Origin: Scolanthus callimorphus
Lineage: Eukaryota > Cnidaria > Anthozoa > Actiniaria > Edwardsiidae
Length of the DNA stretch: 64,000 nt
Assembly (NCBI GenBank): GCA_033964015.1
Contig: CM066925.1
Coordinates: 8,160,435 to 8,224,434 of the forward strand
Direction of reading: 5' to 3'
Below, piece by piece: positions 23,150 to 34,154 of the stretch. Positions within the stretch are counted from its first letter, which is position 1. Each line of letters begins with the position of its first letter. The notes beneath the pieces are model-generated. The model was not told the origin of the DNA. It ran no database searches and was given only the letters and a program-made list of their open reading frames with translations. The translations under genes and the position numbers were made by a program.

Positions 23150-23462
23150 CCCTGACGGGTGTTATAATCCCAATCCCGCGGGGAGGGGGGGGGGGGGGGG
23201 ACCCACATTGTTGGGTCGGGAATGCTGAAATAAATTGTACATGGATGATCGTCGTATCTTTTAGTGGTTATAATTACGGGTTTTGGTCTCTTTTACAGGT
23301 AACCTTGATCTGCAACAAAAGTTTAGGGATGTTGGTATCTTTTAGGGCCAAATGTGTGTCCAAATTATTTTCTCTTTTGATGGTGCTGCTAAAAAACGGG
23401 TAAGAAAGAGAGATTAGGGACCGGTCATTATTTATCGCCGGGGGGGGGGGGGGGGGGGCATT
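23150..23462. repeat. Poly-G bordered dispersed repeat (copy 1)
   Basis: A G-run near 23185-23200, then GATGATCGTCGTATCTTTTA, GGTCTCTTTTA, GGTATCTTTTAGGGCC, ending in a second long G-run at 23441-23458. Related sequence occurs at 26700-26900 and inverted at 29065-29190. Confidence 0.75.
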
Positions 23463-23954
23463 CGTCGTAACACGGTCCACTTATGCATTTTATTATAACC
23501 ATATAGATGCAGAAACTGAGACAGCTTTTTGATGTAAAGTTTATTTTTACTACAGTACTGGTGCCATTTCTACCCGTTTCTACAGTTCATACAGCAAGTC
23601 AGGAGGTACTTCTCCCTTGTGTCAGATTATCTCTGTTTTTCTGTTTTTACCGGGGTAACAGGCAGATATTAAAGTGTTGTTATCTGGCAACTGGAATTCA
23701 TGAACAACGACTTCATACACAACTCTCTGCCCTCGTACACTTATAACTTATGAGTAGAGGTCTAACATGTGCCGAGCCTCCGTGAGACCCTTGTTTAATT
23801 TCTGTTTTTTTAATTTTGAGTTTCGCGACTTGAGTAGAGTTTTCTGAGTTTTCTGTAAATTGAAAGTCTGAGCTTTCGAGCTCCGAAATATTCAAAATTC
23901 GAGCTCCAATTGTACTTAGCACAGAATAACCTGCCGTGCCACAGAGGCATGCTT

Positions 23955-24087
23955 AAAGCCTAGTTTCCATATAGTGTTATCAGTCGCATTAGTCAACCGT
24001 GAAACAAAAGAATAATTCCAATTTCATTGTTTCACGGTCGACTGATGAGACCGATACGACAGATAAGACTATATGGAAACCAGGCCT
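23955..24087. mobile_element. Palindromic MITE, AAGCCTAGTTTCC family (copy 2)
   Basis: AAAGCCTAGTTTCCATATAG at the left; CTATATGGAAACCAGGCC at the right; the inner TCAACCGTGAAACAA palindrome is retained. Confidence 0.87.
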
Positions 24088-24190
24088 AAGCAAGGACTGA
24101 CACCGAAGAAGAAGGATGGGGTTAGGGACGAGGATGAAAAGAGCGAAGATGCACTAGTCTTCAAAGAATTCGGAAGTGATGAAGACAGTA
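24088..24190 (+). other. Possible orphan exon, acidic/lysine-rich
   Basis: One frame reads LTPKKKDGVRDEDEKSED followed by ALVFKEFGSDEDS before a long G-run at 24191. It is strikingly coding-like next to repeats on both sides. There is no clear acceptor because a MITE ends directly upstream, and the would-be donor is buried by the poly-G. No homology recognised; it may be a fragment of a lost or split gene. Confidence 0.3.
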
Positions 24191-24614
24191 AGGGGGGGGG
24201 GGGGGGGGGGGGGGGGGGTGAATAGGTTTGCTGATCGGTGGATTTGAGCTCAATAGCACACGGATTATACAGATTTTAAGAAAAAAATCGAGCGGATTTT
24301 CGGATTCTTAAAACGTAGGCGGCTCACGGAACTAGCAAAAAAAATTCGACTTTGGATTCTCGCAACTACGGATAAATTGTGCCGATTGTTGACTGTAGGG
24401 CCTGTAGACAAATAGCCCTAGATTGACTAGCTGTTTGAATTTTAGGCCACTTATGTTTTCGCGTATCAGTAAGGGTCAGTAAGAGAGATGTACGTGAGCG
24501 ATTACAGTAAAATGTATTTTTTCAGTCATTATTATCGCCTGGGATAGGGAGGGCTAAGGGACGGACCATTTGATACTTGATGGGGGGGAGGGGGGGGGGG
24601 GGGGGGGGGGGGGG
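24191..24614. repeat. Poly-G tracts
   Basis: Long G-runs at about 24191-24218 and 24581-24614. The second is preceded by GGGACGGACCATTTGATACT, resembling the terminus of the poly-G foldback at 49876-50114. Between the gap and here (24615-25277) I see nothing. Confidence 0.7.
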
Positions 24615-25277
24615 TGGCTGATTCCCAAAAACAAATTCGCGCAAGCCTTTGACCTAGAAAAAAATATCGCGCAAGCAAAGCTGGTGGCGAAAAAAAAAAT
24701 CAAGCAAACTCACTTTAAAAACTTTCTCTTGATCTACCGTTTTATAGGGAACCTGATGTCTTTAAAAAATTGAGAAATTTTTTGGTCGGCTCGCGCTGCG
24801 CGCTCGCCATCTACAAGAATTAAAACGCTTAGATATTCGTTTTAAATTTAAATTATTTGAGAAACCGATAAGGTTTATACTTACTTTCAACTATTATGTC
24901 CAAAATTGCAGCAGGGTCGCGTTCATAAAAAGCGTATGTTGTGGTGTAGTATTTACAAACTCTAGTATAAATCGTACTAGGTATTAATTTTCGAAAATTT
25001 TTAGGATGATTTATTCAGTGACTCCATTTCTTCATTTGATTCTCATCTCCTAGAAATAAGAATATCATTAACCCCGTAGATTTCAAAATCGCTGCACGCT
25101 TCGCGCGCATTGACACTGCATAAATGGCCTGTATACGAGCACGTATTCACACCGTATTCACTCCGTACACATGCCAATATACGGATGTATACGGGAAATA
25201 TCAGGATGTGTAATGAGTGTGTTAAGGACCAGTATAGTTCAGGGTATGCAGTCCTCATAAGGATCAGTACACATTGG

Positions 25278-25377
25278 NNNNNNNNNNNNNNNNNNNNNNN
25301 NNNNNNNNNNNNNNNNNNNNNNNNNNNNNNNNNNNNNNNNNNNNNNNNNNNNNNNNNNNNNNNNNNNNNNNNNNNNN
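25278..25377. other. Assembly gap (100 N)
   Basis: Exactly 100 N, the conventional placeholder for a scaffold gap of unknown size. Order and distance across it are inferred, not sequenced. Confidence 0.99.
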
Positions 25378-25640
25378 CGGATTTGCCAGTTCCTCAGCAC
25401 CAATTTTTAAAGCTTTGGGAGGGATGCATCAGTACCAGTAGCTTTATCGCATCTAGCGATTCAGCACTTTTAGAACTTCTCCCTGCTTGACAGGTTGGAT
25501 GCCCAGGCTCTCAGTGTAGTTACTGTATTCTTGTTGTATCCTTTGAACACAGGGATGGTCCACGAAGTCCTGAATAGAACTTTTTGAGCTGCCTGGCCTC
25601 CAATACCGTCGCTGTGTTTGCACTATTCTTTGCAACCTAT
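25378..25640 (-). pseudogene. LINE reverse transcriptase fragment at the contig edge
   Basis: On the minus strand, FVDHPCVQRIQQEY followed (after one frameshift near 25460) by DAIKATGTDASLPKALKIGA and EELANP. This matches the region between endonuclease and RT of non-LTR retrotransposons, where the K-x-TG-x-D-G-I motif opens the RT domain. The element is cut by the scaffold gap. From 25641 to 27030 I see no gene. Confidence 0.75.
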
Positions 25641-26699
25641 GGGCTTTTGAGCTTCAACTGGTCACAAAAGCACGTATTTGAGAAGTGGACTTCGGGAAGT
25701 CGCGAAAGCCGGAACATCACAACCAAGGTGCGATGAGTGAACGAAAATTATTTCATTTCCTTTAGCAGAACCAATCTGCTCTATAATACCCGGAATACGA
25801 TATCATCAGGCTTTTGAATCGATGCTTCTACTAACTTTCTCTACCCACTCAAACAAGACAAAATATTATATACCAAAGAAACTATATTTTAAAGTAAAAT
25901 CTATAAATTAACATTGTCAGCGTGTTAGCTCTAAGACTCTTATGAGCGAATTGGGGCTCTTAAAATATTCGTCAACGGTGGTTATAAAATATGTAAAATT
26001 GTAGTAATCGAAACAAATCCTCCAGATTAAAAGAAAAACCGTCCAATTGTCAGACAAATGCAATTCTAGGTTGTTTTGACCTGTTATCAAGAGGATGGAA
26101 TTGGATTGCGATTTGAGCTACTTTCTTGTCAGAGAAGTGGCCAACAAGTTGCGAGAGCCCTTTAAGTAAACGACAAACACTAAGAACAATTTTTGTTTAA
26201 AAGACCTAGTAACAGGGAGCCAATTAACCAGTTGTTCTGTTTATTCTACAAAACAAAGTGCATTGCGTTAAGAACATATGATGGGGGCGGGGATATATTA
26301 TATTCGCGGAAAATTATCGTTTACGGAGCAAGCTTCTGAAATACCAAGTGCATTACTATAACTGAGAAGGACCACCCACCTACTTTCCCGTCTATAGACA
26401 GTCAACGCATTTTATCGTGAAAGGCTCGTACCATAGATAAACATATATGTACTATTAGTAAAATCACACTCACACATGCACTATCACGAATCCTGCATTC
26501 TGATTGGCTCAAAACTCGCTGTCTATTGAGTCACAGACAGTGAGTTCTTTGTTTCGCATTTACGAACATGTCTTAAAAGATATAATAAATAAAAAGTTTC
26601 ATTATTCGAAGGTAGTGTGTGACTGTGATTTTACTAATCCTCGTCATAGTATATCAGCTCATAGAAATCTCGAGCTCGTAATCTAATTGTTAATTATTA

Positions 26700-26900
26700 C
26701 TCCCTGGGGAGGGGGGTCCTATATTTCATGGTCGGGGATGATCGTCGTATCTTTTAGGGGTTAAAATCACGGGCCCTTGGTCTCTTTTAGGGGTGATCTT
26801 AATCTTCAATAAAATTAGGAGATTGGTATCTTTTAGGGCCGAAATATGTGTCTAAATTGTTGTTGTCTCATGATGGTGGTCCTTAAAGCCTCGTAAGAAA
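26700..26900. repeat. Poly-G bordered dispersed repeat (copy 2)
   Basis: GGTCGGGGATGATCGTCGTA, TCTTTTAGGGG and GGTATCTTTTAGGGCC as in copy 1; its G-runs are short. Confidence 0.75.
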
Positions 26901-27041
26901 GAGATTACTCGATGAGAAGTATCTCCTGAAAGAAAATAGATACTAAAAAGTTGAATTCTTCAACGCTTTCCTCGCAGCGAGATTGGTCCATATGTGCAAT
27001 AAAAAGAGGTACCTCAAGATCATGCTCTGAGAAAATGAGCA

Positions 27042-27198
27042 GGACCGTAGCTAGTGGAGGGACAGAGGGGGCAGTTGCCCCCAGCGAAGCAAAATGTTTA
27101 GTGTTAACATGTGGGGAAAAAACCTGCTTGCCCCCCCCCCCCCCCCCCCAACAAAAACAAAGGATGACCAAGAAAATTTTTTTCTAGCTACGGCCTTG
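27042..27198. mobile_element. Short MITE with GGACCGTAGCTAG termini
   Basis: GGACCGTAGCTAG at the left and CTAGCTACGGCC at the right. The interior has GGGGGCAGTTGCCCCC and a poly-C/A tract. A hAT-like non-autonomous element is possible. Confidence 0.6.
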
Positions 27199-27396
27199 AT
27201 GAGGTCTGAAAAAGGGGTATTGGGTACCTAAGGGGGTAGATGCCGGTACCAACCACCTCCCTGAAAATATTGGGTACCAGTCGAGGACAAGTGTTTTGAC
27301 CTCTTCCCTTAATATTTCCTCTAAATGTTCACTTATGGGGGGGGGGGGGTGGTGGTATGGTGGCACCGCTAGTGAAACTGTTCTTTTATTTTTCAG

Positions 27397-28478
27397 CCAA
27401 ACAATGTCACCAAGCCAGCCGCCCGCTGGGCCAGATGTCAAAGACTTATAGACGGCAAAAAATATATCAACAGACCACCAAGTGTAAAAACACTCCCTTA
27501 CCTACGGGACCTTGCTACTTTACGCAAATACACCAATACTTCCTGTCAGAAAATACTACGGGAATTTCCTCATTCAATTCCTTCAAAGATTGAAAAAGAC
27601 TTTCCCATTGCTTATGGTATATTAATCTACAAAGGGCCGCAGCTTTTTGAGAAAATCCTGAAAGCCATCTACATGCCGCACAATGTATACTGCATACATG
27701 TCGACAAGAAAAGTCCGGCAATGTTTCATCGTATAATACGCAGCATTATTAGGTGCCTTCCTAACGTTTTTTATACCTAAAAATCTCACTGAGGTGGCTT
27801 GGGGAAAAATCAGTATTGTTGACGCCGAGATAGAATGTTTAAGGGAGCTCGCACGGAATCGCATTCAATGGAAATATTATATCTACTTGGTTGGACAGGA
27901 CTATCCGGTTTATAGTAACAGAGAAATCGTCAAAGCGCTGACAAACCTTGGCGGGTATAACAATATAGAAAGCCGTCCAATGCCGTTGCGGAATAAATTC
28001 CGAACTTTATACGTGTGGAAAAACTTCCACAGAACTAACATCAAGAAGACTGCGCCACCTTACGAAATAAAAATTCGTAAAGGAACAATTCATCACATTT
28101 TAACAAAACGATTTGTGAAGTATGTGTTGCAGAGCCCTGTAGTGCGCGCGTTTTTGAATTGGTGTCGAGACACAAACCTTCCTGATGAGACATTTTATTC
28201 TTCTCTGCAAAATGACCCTTGGACTCCAGGGGGCATTGTAGGCGCTCAGCCTAAATACATATCAAAGATTCTACGCTGGAAAACAAGTAAAACCATGTTA
28301 TGGGAAATGGATTCGGAATGTTTGCTGGTTGAGTGTACGGGATTTGTCGTGGGTTTTGAGTTCAGGGTACAGTCGAAAACTTTTTGCTCATAAGATTCCA
28401 TTTGAAAACAATGAAGAAATATTGGAATGTATTTCTGTTGCTAAAGAAAGGCGTAAATATCCTCTGGTCAGATTATAA
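27397..28478 (+). CDS. Core-2 beta-1,6-N-acetylglucosaminyltransferase-like (GT14, Branch domain), frameshifted
   Basis: Golgi type II enzymes of this family add a beta-1,6 GlcNAc branch to O-glycans or I-antigen (family knowledge). The large exon starts after a good acceptor (TTCTTTTATTTTTCAG, ending 27396) with an in-frame stop just upstream (27373-27375), so the start and membrane anchor must come from an earlier exon I cannot see. Readable features: SCQKILREF, FPIAYGILIYKGPQLFEKIL, PHNVYCIHVDKKS, VAWGKISIVDAEIECLREL, YYIYLVGQDYP, RFVKYVLQSPVVRAFLNW, and LPDETFYSSLQND, whose PDE glutamate aligns with the catalytic base region. The frame breaks in the T6 run at 27767-27772 and again near 28320-28330. 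After the second break it resumes RDLSWVLSSG...LFAHKIPFEN and stops at 28476-28478. Total about 355 residues, close to the size of the catalytic region. Confidence 0.88.
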
Positions 28479-28683
28479 ACCCGGACAGACATACATGCGG
28501 ACGGACGGACATAGCTTTATTAGAGTGCGTTGTAATGAAGGTTACATGGGCAGAGCTTTCTAATTTTTGTGAAAAAGATTTTATTTGAAGCAATTATTAA
28601 AAATACATTCAGTGATGGTTGTTTGGTTGCTCTTATGTGCGATCACCTGCAGATAGTCTCTTGTTTGACCAGTTATTTTGTTT

Positions 28684-28760
28684 TAGAACAGATTTCAGAT
28701 AGCGTCGTGAAAGTATACGCAATTGTGTAATCACTAGCCAATCAGAAACGAGTAATCACA
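28684..28760. mobile_element. Half copy of an M2-type TA MITE
   Basis: TAGAACAGATTTCAGATAGC followed by GTGAAAG and AATTGTGTAATCAC, as in the 10300 copy; no right end is found. Confidence 0.5.
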
Positions 28761-28867
28761 ACTTACTGTTGAATGGTTTCCAGCACAGCCAATCAACAGC
28801 CGAACCGATTGGCTAGCAATTTCTTGCTTGTAATTAGTACGCAATTTGATTGGTTGATAGAAATAAG

Positions 28868-29062
28868 CAGCCAATTAGCCAATCGGAAAAGCCCGTTCAC
28901 GTAGTCACTCTCTTTCGACCAATCAGTGGTAGAGAAGAGAAACACGCGGTTATAGACTGCCTTCAGGCTCTTGTTTCTTTTCGGGTGAAGCAGAGAAAAC
29001 ATTGGGCCTCATACTTTGTTTCCTGTTAGAGCAGGGTCAGGTTCCAGTCGACTAGACTAGCT
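28868..29062. repeat. Segment shared with the 3' flanks of zinc finger copies B and C
   Basis: CGTTCACGTAGTC, TTTCGACCAATCA, GGCTCTTGTTTCTTTTCGG, GGTTCCAGTCGACTAGAC correspond to 51896-52090. The GACTAGACAAGC part recurs at 42450-42470. Supports an old duplication that included sequence downstream of each gene. Confidence 0.7.
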
Positions 29063-29064
29063 CC

Positions 29065-29190
29065 CGGGGGGGGGGGGGGGGGGGGGGACTCCCATATTAT
29101 TGAAGATCAAGATCACCCCTAAAAGAGACCAAACCAACGTGATTTTCACCCCTAAAAGATACGACGATCATCCCCGACCAAAAAACTAGC
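29065..29190. repeat. Poly-G bordered dispersed repeat (copy 3, inverted)
   Basis: The G-run 29067-29087 is followed by the complement of the copy-1 sequence: CACCCCTAAAAGAGACC and GATACGACGATCATCCCC. Confidence 0.75.
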
Positions 29191-29337
29191 CATATGAGAG
29201 AGCGGAAATGACCAAAAAAAGAAATGTCTAACGTCGTCATAATTCAATATATAAGCTCATGATTGTGTTTAAGAGGACTTTCTAAGATAAAAACAATTCC
29301 AAATTTTAAAGAAATTTGAAGAATATGAATTAGAGAT

Positions 29338-29814
29338 ACAGTAAAAACCCGCATAAAAGAACAGGTGTTTGGGGGATTCAGGCTGAGTTTGTTCTTATAC
29401 ATTGGGTGTTTTCTGCAAAAACAGCCTGAAAATGTTCTTAAGGTGTTCTTAAATGTGTCTCTTAATATTAGATAATAGCTTACTGCATGCACTACCAACA
29501 CTCAAAATAAAGAATGTAATTGGCAGAAGGTGACAGTAAATTTAGTAGCATAAAAACAATTGCTAAATGTACCCTGGAATTTCCCATACAGTACATGCTG
29601 TAGACTCTGTGTGCACTAGTCTAGCACATTATATTGATCTGGATACCACACTAGATTACTGTTCTCGAATCTAACTAGCAGCCATCTTTTTATACAAGAA
29701 AAAAAATTCATTTTTCAGGCTGTATGTGTTCTTATGTATAAGGTATCTTTTTGACCAAATTACAGCCTGAGTGTTCTTAATCCACTTGTTCTTTTATGCG
29801 GGTTCTTACTGTAT
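29338..29814. mobile_element. TA-target MITE with CAGTAAAAACCCGCAT termini
   Basis: CAGTAAAAACCCGCATAAAA at the left mirrors TTTTATGCGGGTTCTTACTG at the right, with TA on each side. GGCTGAGTTTGTTCTT and TGTTCTTA blocks recur inside. Tc1/mariner/pogo-like by terminus and target; no transposase. The following 29815-30200 has no gene. Confidence 0.82.
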
Positions 29815-30214
29815 GACTGAACAAAGTTGGCTTATTTCCTGATCAAAGTACTCATTCTCCCATAAAATGGTGCAGAAACCAAAGTTTAAAGCGTAATATC
29901 TCAAAGACGGTTCCATTAGAAAAAAAGCTTTACTAGCTTCAACTCGTAAACCTCTTGTTACAGTCTTCGCATTTGAACAGTCTAACTCCTGGCACAGGGA
30001 AAAATTGCAGGAAAACATCAATGGTTTTGGTAGCCTGTTTCCATTACCCGGTAATGTGTGAAAAATGTTAATGGGAAGACCACACTTTCCCATTAATGTG
30101 ATATGTACATTACTGGAAAAACGCTACCAAAACCATGAATGTTTTTACGCAATTTTTTCTTGTGGTATGTATTCGATCATGTACTGTACGACTACTAGAC
30201 TGAAACATTTACTG

Positions 30215-30340
30215 ATTTAGTGACAGTTTTTTAATGCCTGAATGAATTCGTTTATGTACTGTTAAGTTTCCCGATGATCTAAACATCTTATTACATTCTT
30301 CACACTTCTACGGTTTAACTCCTGAGCTCATATGTGGTAA
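30215..30340 (-). pseudogene. Relict zinc finger downstream of paralogue A
   Basis: Beyond the stop of A, the minus strand still reads KCEECNKMFRSSGNLTVHKR after a TAG where Tyr is expected, followed by IHSG. The same relict occurs after B (43050-43190) and is split by a MITE after C (54420-54840), so the loss of these terminal fingers predates the duplications. Confidence 0.75.
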
Positions 30341-30375
30341 AACATTTACTTCAGTACTGACATGCATAAAGGTTT

Positions 30376-31929
30376 TCAAACTGCCTGAATGTGCGTTCGT
30401 GTGTGGTTTGTTAACGCACTCGATGATATAAAGCTCTTGTTACATTCTTCACACTGATATGGCTTAACTCCTGTATGTGTGCGTTCATGTACTGTACGAC
30501 TAGTAGACTTACTAAAACATTTACTGCAATATTGACAAACAAAAGGTTTACTGCCAGAATGAGTTCGTTTATGTTGTTTTTTAATCACCGGATGTCGTAA
30601 ACCTTTTACTACATTCTTCACACTCATATGGTTTAACTCCTGAATGTGTTGTTTTATGTCTTGTTAGGTTTTTCAATACTGTAAACCTCTTGCTACACTC
30701 CTCACACTCAAACGGTTTAACTCCTGTATGTATTCGTTCATGTTCTATACGGTGACCAGATGTGGTAAAACATTTACTGCAATACTGACACCCATAAGGT
30801 TTAACTCCTGTATGTATTCGTTGATGCTTTGTACGGTCACTAGATGAAGTAAAACATTTACTGCAATACTGACATTCATAGGGTTTAATGCCTGAATGTG
30901 TTCGTTTATGTGTTCTTAAGTGTTCTGATGTTCTAAAACTTTTGCTACATTCTTCACACTCAAACGGTTTAACTCCTGAATGTATTCGTTTATGTCGTGT
31001 TAAGTTACTCATTATTGTAAAGGTCTTGCTACATTCGTCACACTGAAACGGTTTAACACCTGTATGTGTTCGCTCATGCCTTGTACGTTGACCGGATGAA
31101 GTAAAACATTTACTGCAATACTGACATTCATAGGGTTGAATGCCTGAATGTGTTCGGTCATGTACTTTAAGTTGACTATAAAAAGTAAAACACTTACTGC
31201 AATGTTGACATTTAAAGGATTGAAGATCTGATTGTTTTTCATCTTCGGACCGCTTTCCATTTGGATTAGAAATCAAACTTTTACCTGTAAATGTTGCTAG
31301 CTCCTGTGTCTGCTCAAAGTTTATCTCTTGAACTTCAACTTGAAAGTTTTCTTTCTTGAACAGACGATTGCAATTATCGTCAATAACGACAGAACTTTTC
31401 AAATTCTCTTCGTAGTTCTGCTGCTGATAAAAACATGAAATGTTGTTGTGAATGTCTACAAACTCTTGTTCTTCCTTGTCCTCTTCTCTTGTATTTCTTG
31501 AAGTATGTTGGAGAGATCCAGTTGTTCACCATTTTCTTGTTTGTCACATGTGGAACCAAAGTGACTAAAAGTACCCGTACAACTATCAGTCGGTCGTGTT
31601 TTGTGCTCACTCCCACAACTTATCTGTGAAGAAATCTTTTTCCCTTCCACTTTAACAGAGAAATCACAGTCTTCATGTTCAACTTTTTCTTTCTTGATTA
31701 CAAGACGAAGGTTATTTGTTTGATGGAACTCGATACTATGATTGGAATGGGTTCTGTGCTCACTTCCACTACTTATTTGCGAACAGATAATTTCCTCTTG
31801 CATGAGGTTATTAGAAAAATCACAGTCTTCATGTTCAACTTTTTCTTTCTTGATTACGAGATGAAGGTTATCATCATCTGTTTCACCAAGAGAGCTTGCC
31901 TTGATATCTCTGTACTTGTTTTCAGACAT
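30376..31929 (-). CDS. Poly-C2H2 zinc finger protein, paralogue A (frameshifted)
   Basis: Probable DNA-binding nuclear protein. The N-terminal module starts MSENKYRDIKASSLGE and carries the block NLHLVIKKEKVEHEDCDF twice, a private tandem duplication; the IKKE core fits the SUMO-acceptor consensus. It is followed by an acidic linker (DNCNRLFKKENF, NPNGKRSEDE). Ten C2H2 fingers follow, alternating C-x2-C(S/N)KCF and CDEC/CEEC types, joined by TGVKP and SGVKP/SGIKP linkers; the last ends HTRTHIQAV-stop. Two frameshifts: near 31481, where an A present in paralogue B is missing, and near 30590 inside finger 8 in an A-run. A relict finger follows the stop (30215-30340). Its 5' flank is shared with B and C. 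Confidence 0.9.
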
Positions 31930-32156
31930 GACAAGAGATGTGATCCTTTTCTAGGAGCAAAATCAGAACATCAACTTATAGCACCAACAACAATTTATGG
32001 ATCTTTGATTTTGTAGCAAACATATTACAACTAAAAAATATCAAGCGGCAACATTGAAGGTGGCAGAAACAGAAAAAGTATGACTGCCTTTGGTCTCACT
32101 TCTGTACTTTAGAAAGCAAAGGTTAAACTCTACATAGTGCGTGAATCTCTTGTTAA

Positions 32157-32841
32157 GGTTAATGAGAACCTTCGCGCACCTCCCCGGAAAAAAATCATAC
32201 AACTCCTTAGTTTAACCAAAACATGGCAACCTATATATCGTTGAGAATGGACTAGCGGGCTATAGCAAAAAGAAATCATTTTTTAACAAATGTAATTTTT
32301 TTAAAGGTTTTATTAAAAATGTGAGTGTGACACTTTCAAGAGGTACCGCTGCAGAACTGCTTGACCTTGACTCCCAAGTAACACATTGTTTTAATTCTTA
32401 AAGGTGTTTCTCAAAAACCGTGTCTGCGTTTTTTAAAATTTTGCTTAGTTCAAAAGTTATGGAACTTTTAAACTTCCAAGGTCAAATTGTATAGAATTTT
32501 CACCCTTTAAAAATTAGAAACAATTCATAACTTTTGAACTAAACAAAATTTTAAAAAACGTAGACACTGTTTTTGAGAAACACCTTTAAGGATTAAAACA
32601 ATGTGTTTCTTGGGAGTCAAGGTCAAGTAGTTCTGCAGCAATAGCTCTTGAAAATGTCACATTCATTTTTTTTGTAAAACCTTCAAAACAATTATATGTA
32701 TTACATATTTACTTCTTTTTGCCATAGTCCGCTAGTCCATTCTATAAGCTTTCCAACGACATATAGGTTGACATGTTTTGGTTAAACAAGGACGAGTATG
32801 ATTTTTTTTTCCGAGGACGTGCGCGAAGGTTCTCAGTAACC
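32157..32841. mobile_element. TTAA-target foldback element (family P2), 685 bp
   Basis: Ends GGTTAATGAGAACCTTCGCG and its complement, bordered by TTAA at 32153-32156 and 32842-32845. Long inner arms also pair (CTTAAAGGTGTTTCTCAAAA with TTTTGAGAAACACCTTTAAG, and CTTGACCTTGACTCCCAAG with its complement). The paralogous flank of gene B (45423-45426) carries the single unoccupied TTAA. A partial relative lies at 63950-64000 and fragments at 63215-63255. Confidence 0.92.
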
Positions 32842-32859
32842 TTAACATGATTACTAAAT

Positions 32860-32970
32860 TTTATGGAAGAATGCTTTATATTTGGCAGTTATATTTTGGT
32901 TTAAGAGATATTCAAGATTTTTACTTATGCAAATTAACAAAAAATGACAACACAACCAGAATGGTACACA
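32860..32970. repeat. 5' flank of paralogue A shared with B
   Basis: ATGCTTTATATTTGGCA and TTTAAGAGATATTCAAGATT, then a poly-A/ACAA stretch, also occur at 45490-45600 upstream of B. With the P2 element removed the two flanks align continuously. Confidence 0.8.
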
Positions 32971-33040
32971 AGTCTTGTCAAGAAGCCAAAAATAGTTTAT
33001 CAAAAATTACATATCGGATAGCTTAACATTCACTTAAATC

Positions 33041-34154
33041 AGGGCCCGTGGTTTGATGCGCTGGTGCGGAAACGCATAATTTGGCTTTCTCCGCATAATG
33101 CGCATAATCCGTCAAATCCCGCATAATCGCGCATAATTTCCCAAAATTTTGCGAAAAACATCAAAAAGGCATCATTACTTGGTGAATTTCAAACTTTTTT
33201 TCCTATTTTTTCTCACAAAAGTGATACATTTCTTCTGAAATCGTCTGTCCAACGTCAAAACAACTCGATAGAAATGAGAATAAGAAGGCATTCTATGCTA
33301 TAAGCGTCGCGCTGGGAACTGATATCGAACGTGCCTAATTGGCCAACTAACTAAAATTTCCAGCTGAGCAAGATAGATTCAAACACATGTTTGCGCTTTG
33401 GATGTTTCACAAAGTAAAATCAAGGCGGAACAAACGCTAACCGCGATGAAAACGGTCGGCTTTATGCAGTTCACATTGATCACATGACGCTTTTTCATGG
33501 ATCTTTGTTATTGTTACAGACGACAATTTCATTTCACAAACAACAACGCGAAAAATACCAGGCACACGACACGAACAGCTCCCTCGATAACAAAAAAAAC
33601 ACACTGACAGTCAAAACAACGTGGCACTTTTCCGTTTTTATAAAAGCTCTTACACTACCTCCGACGATAGTGCCGATCGCTCTCGGGATAAGGATTTTGA
33701 TAATTACGCGCAGAACGACGGCAAACAAGCGTTGCTACGATCCTTGCGGTATGAAAAAAGTGTGCCTTGGTCTGAGACAAGTAAACGAAAGAAGACTAAA
33801 CTTACTAATCTTTACTACCGTGCAACGGAAGTTACCGGTAGTTGGTAACGCTTTTTTATAAGTAATAAGCTTTATTAAAAGCGAAAACACACGTCTCTCT
33901 GGAAGAAAACTAGCGTCATAACGTTAGTAAAGCGAAGCAATTGGAACTCATCACAGAGCATTTTATAGACAAACAAAAGTTGTTAAAGTTAAATAGGAGC
34001 TATATCCATGTAACAAAACAGGCGAAAAGAGCAAAATATGTTACGGCACTTGTAAAAAATATTGCGCAATCCCGCATAATTTCGTATTTTTAGCACATAA
34101 TTTCGAACTTTTAGCGCATAATTTCAGAAAAAATCCCGCATAATTTCAGGCCCT
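33041..34154. mobile_element. hAT-like DNA transposon with subterminal GCATAAT clusters
   Basis: Ends AGGGCCC and GGCCCT are complementary over AGGGCC. The flanking octamers CTTAAATC (33033-33040) and GTTAAATC (34155-34162) differ at one base, fitting an 8-bp target duplication. Five GCATAAT motifs lie within 110 bp of the left end; three exact and one variant lie within 95 bp of the right end. The interior (33150-34050) has two overlapping plus-strand open frames of 125 and 75 codons (33484-33861 and 33621-33848) with no recognised domain, so it is probably non-autonomous. Confidence 0.75.

Noticed and set aside
25110..25490. 126-codon open frame
   Set aside because: It runs through the 100-N scaffold gap and is meaningless.
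31435..32016. Plus-strand open frames rich in Phe, Leu and Thr
   Set aside because: Antisense of the zinc finger N-terminal region; the same shadows appear opposite B and C.
33484..33861. Transposase for the hAT-like element
   Set aside because: 125 codons with no dimerisation or catalytic motif that I can recognise; left as unidentified.
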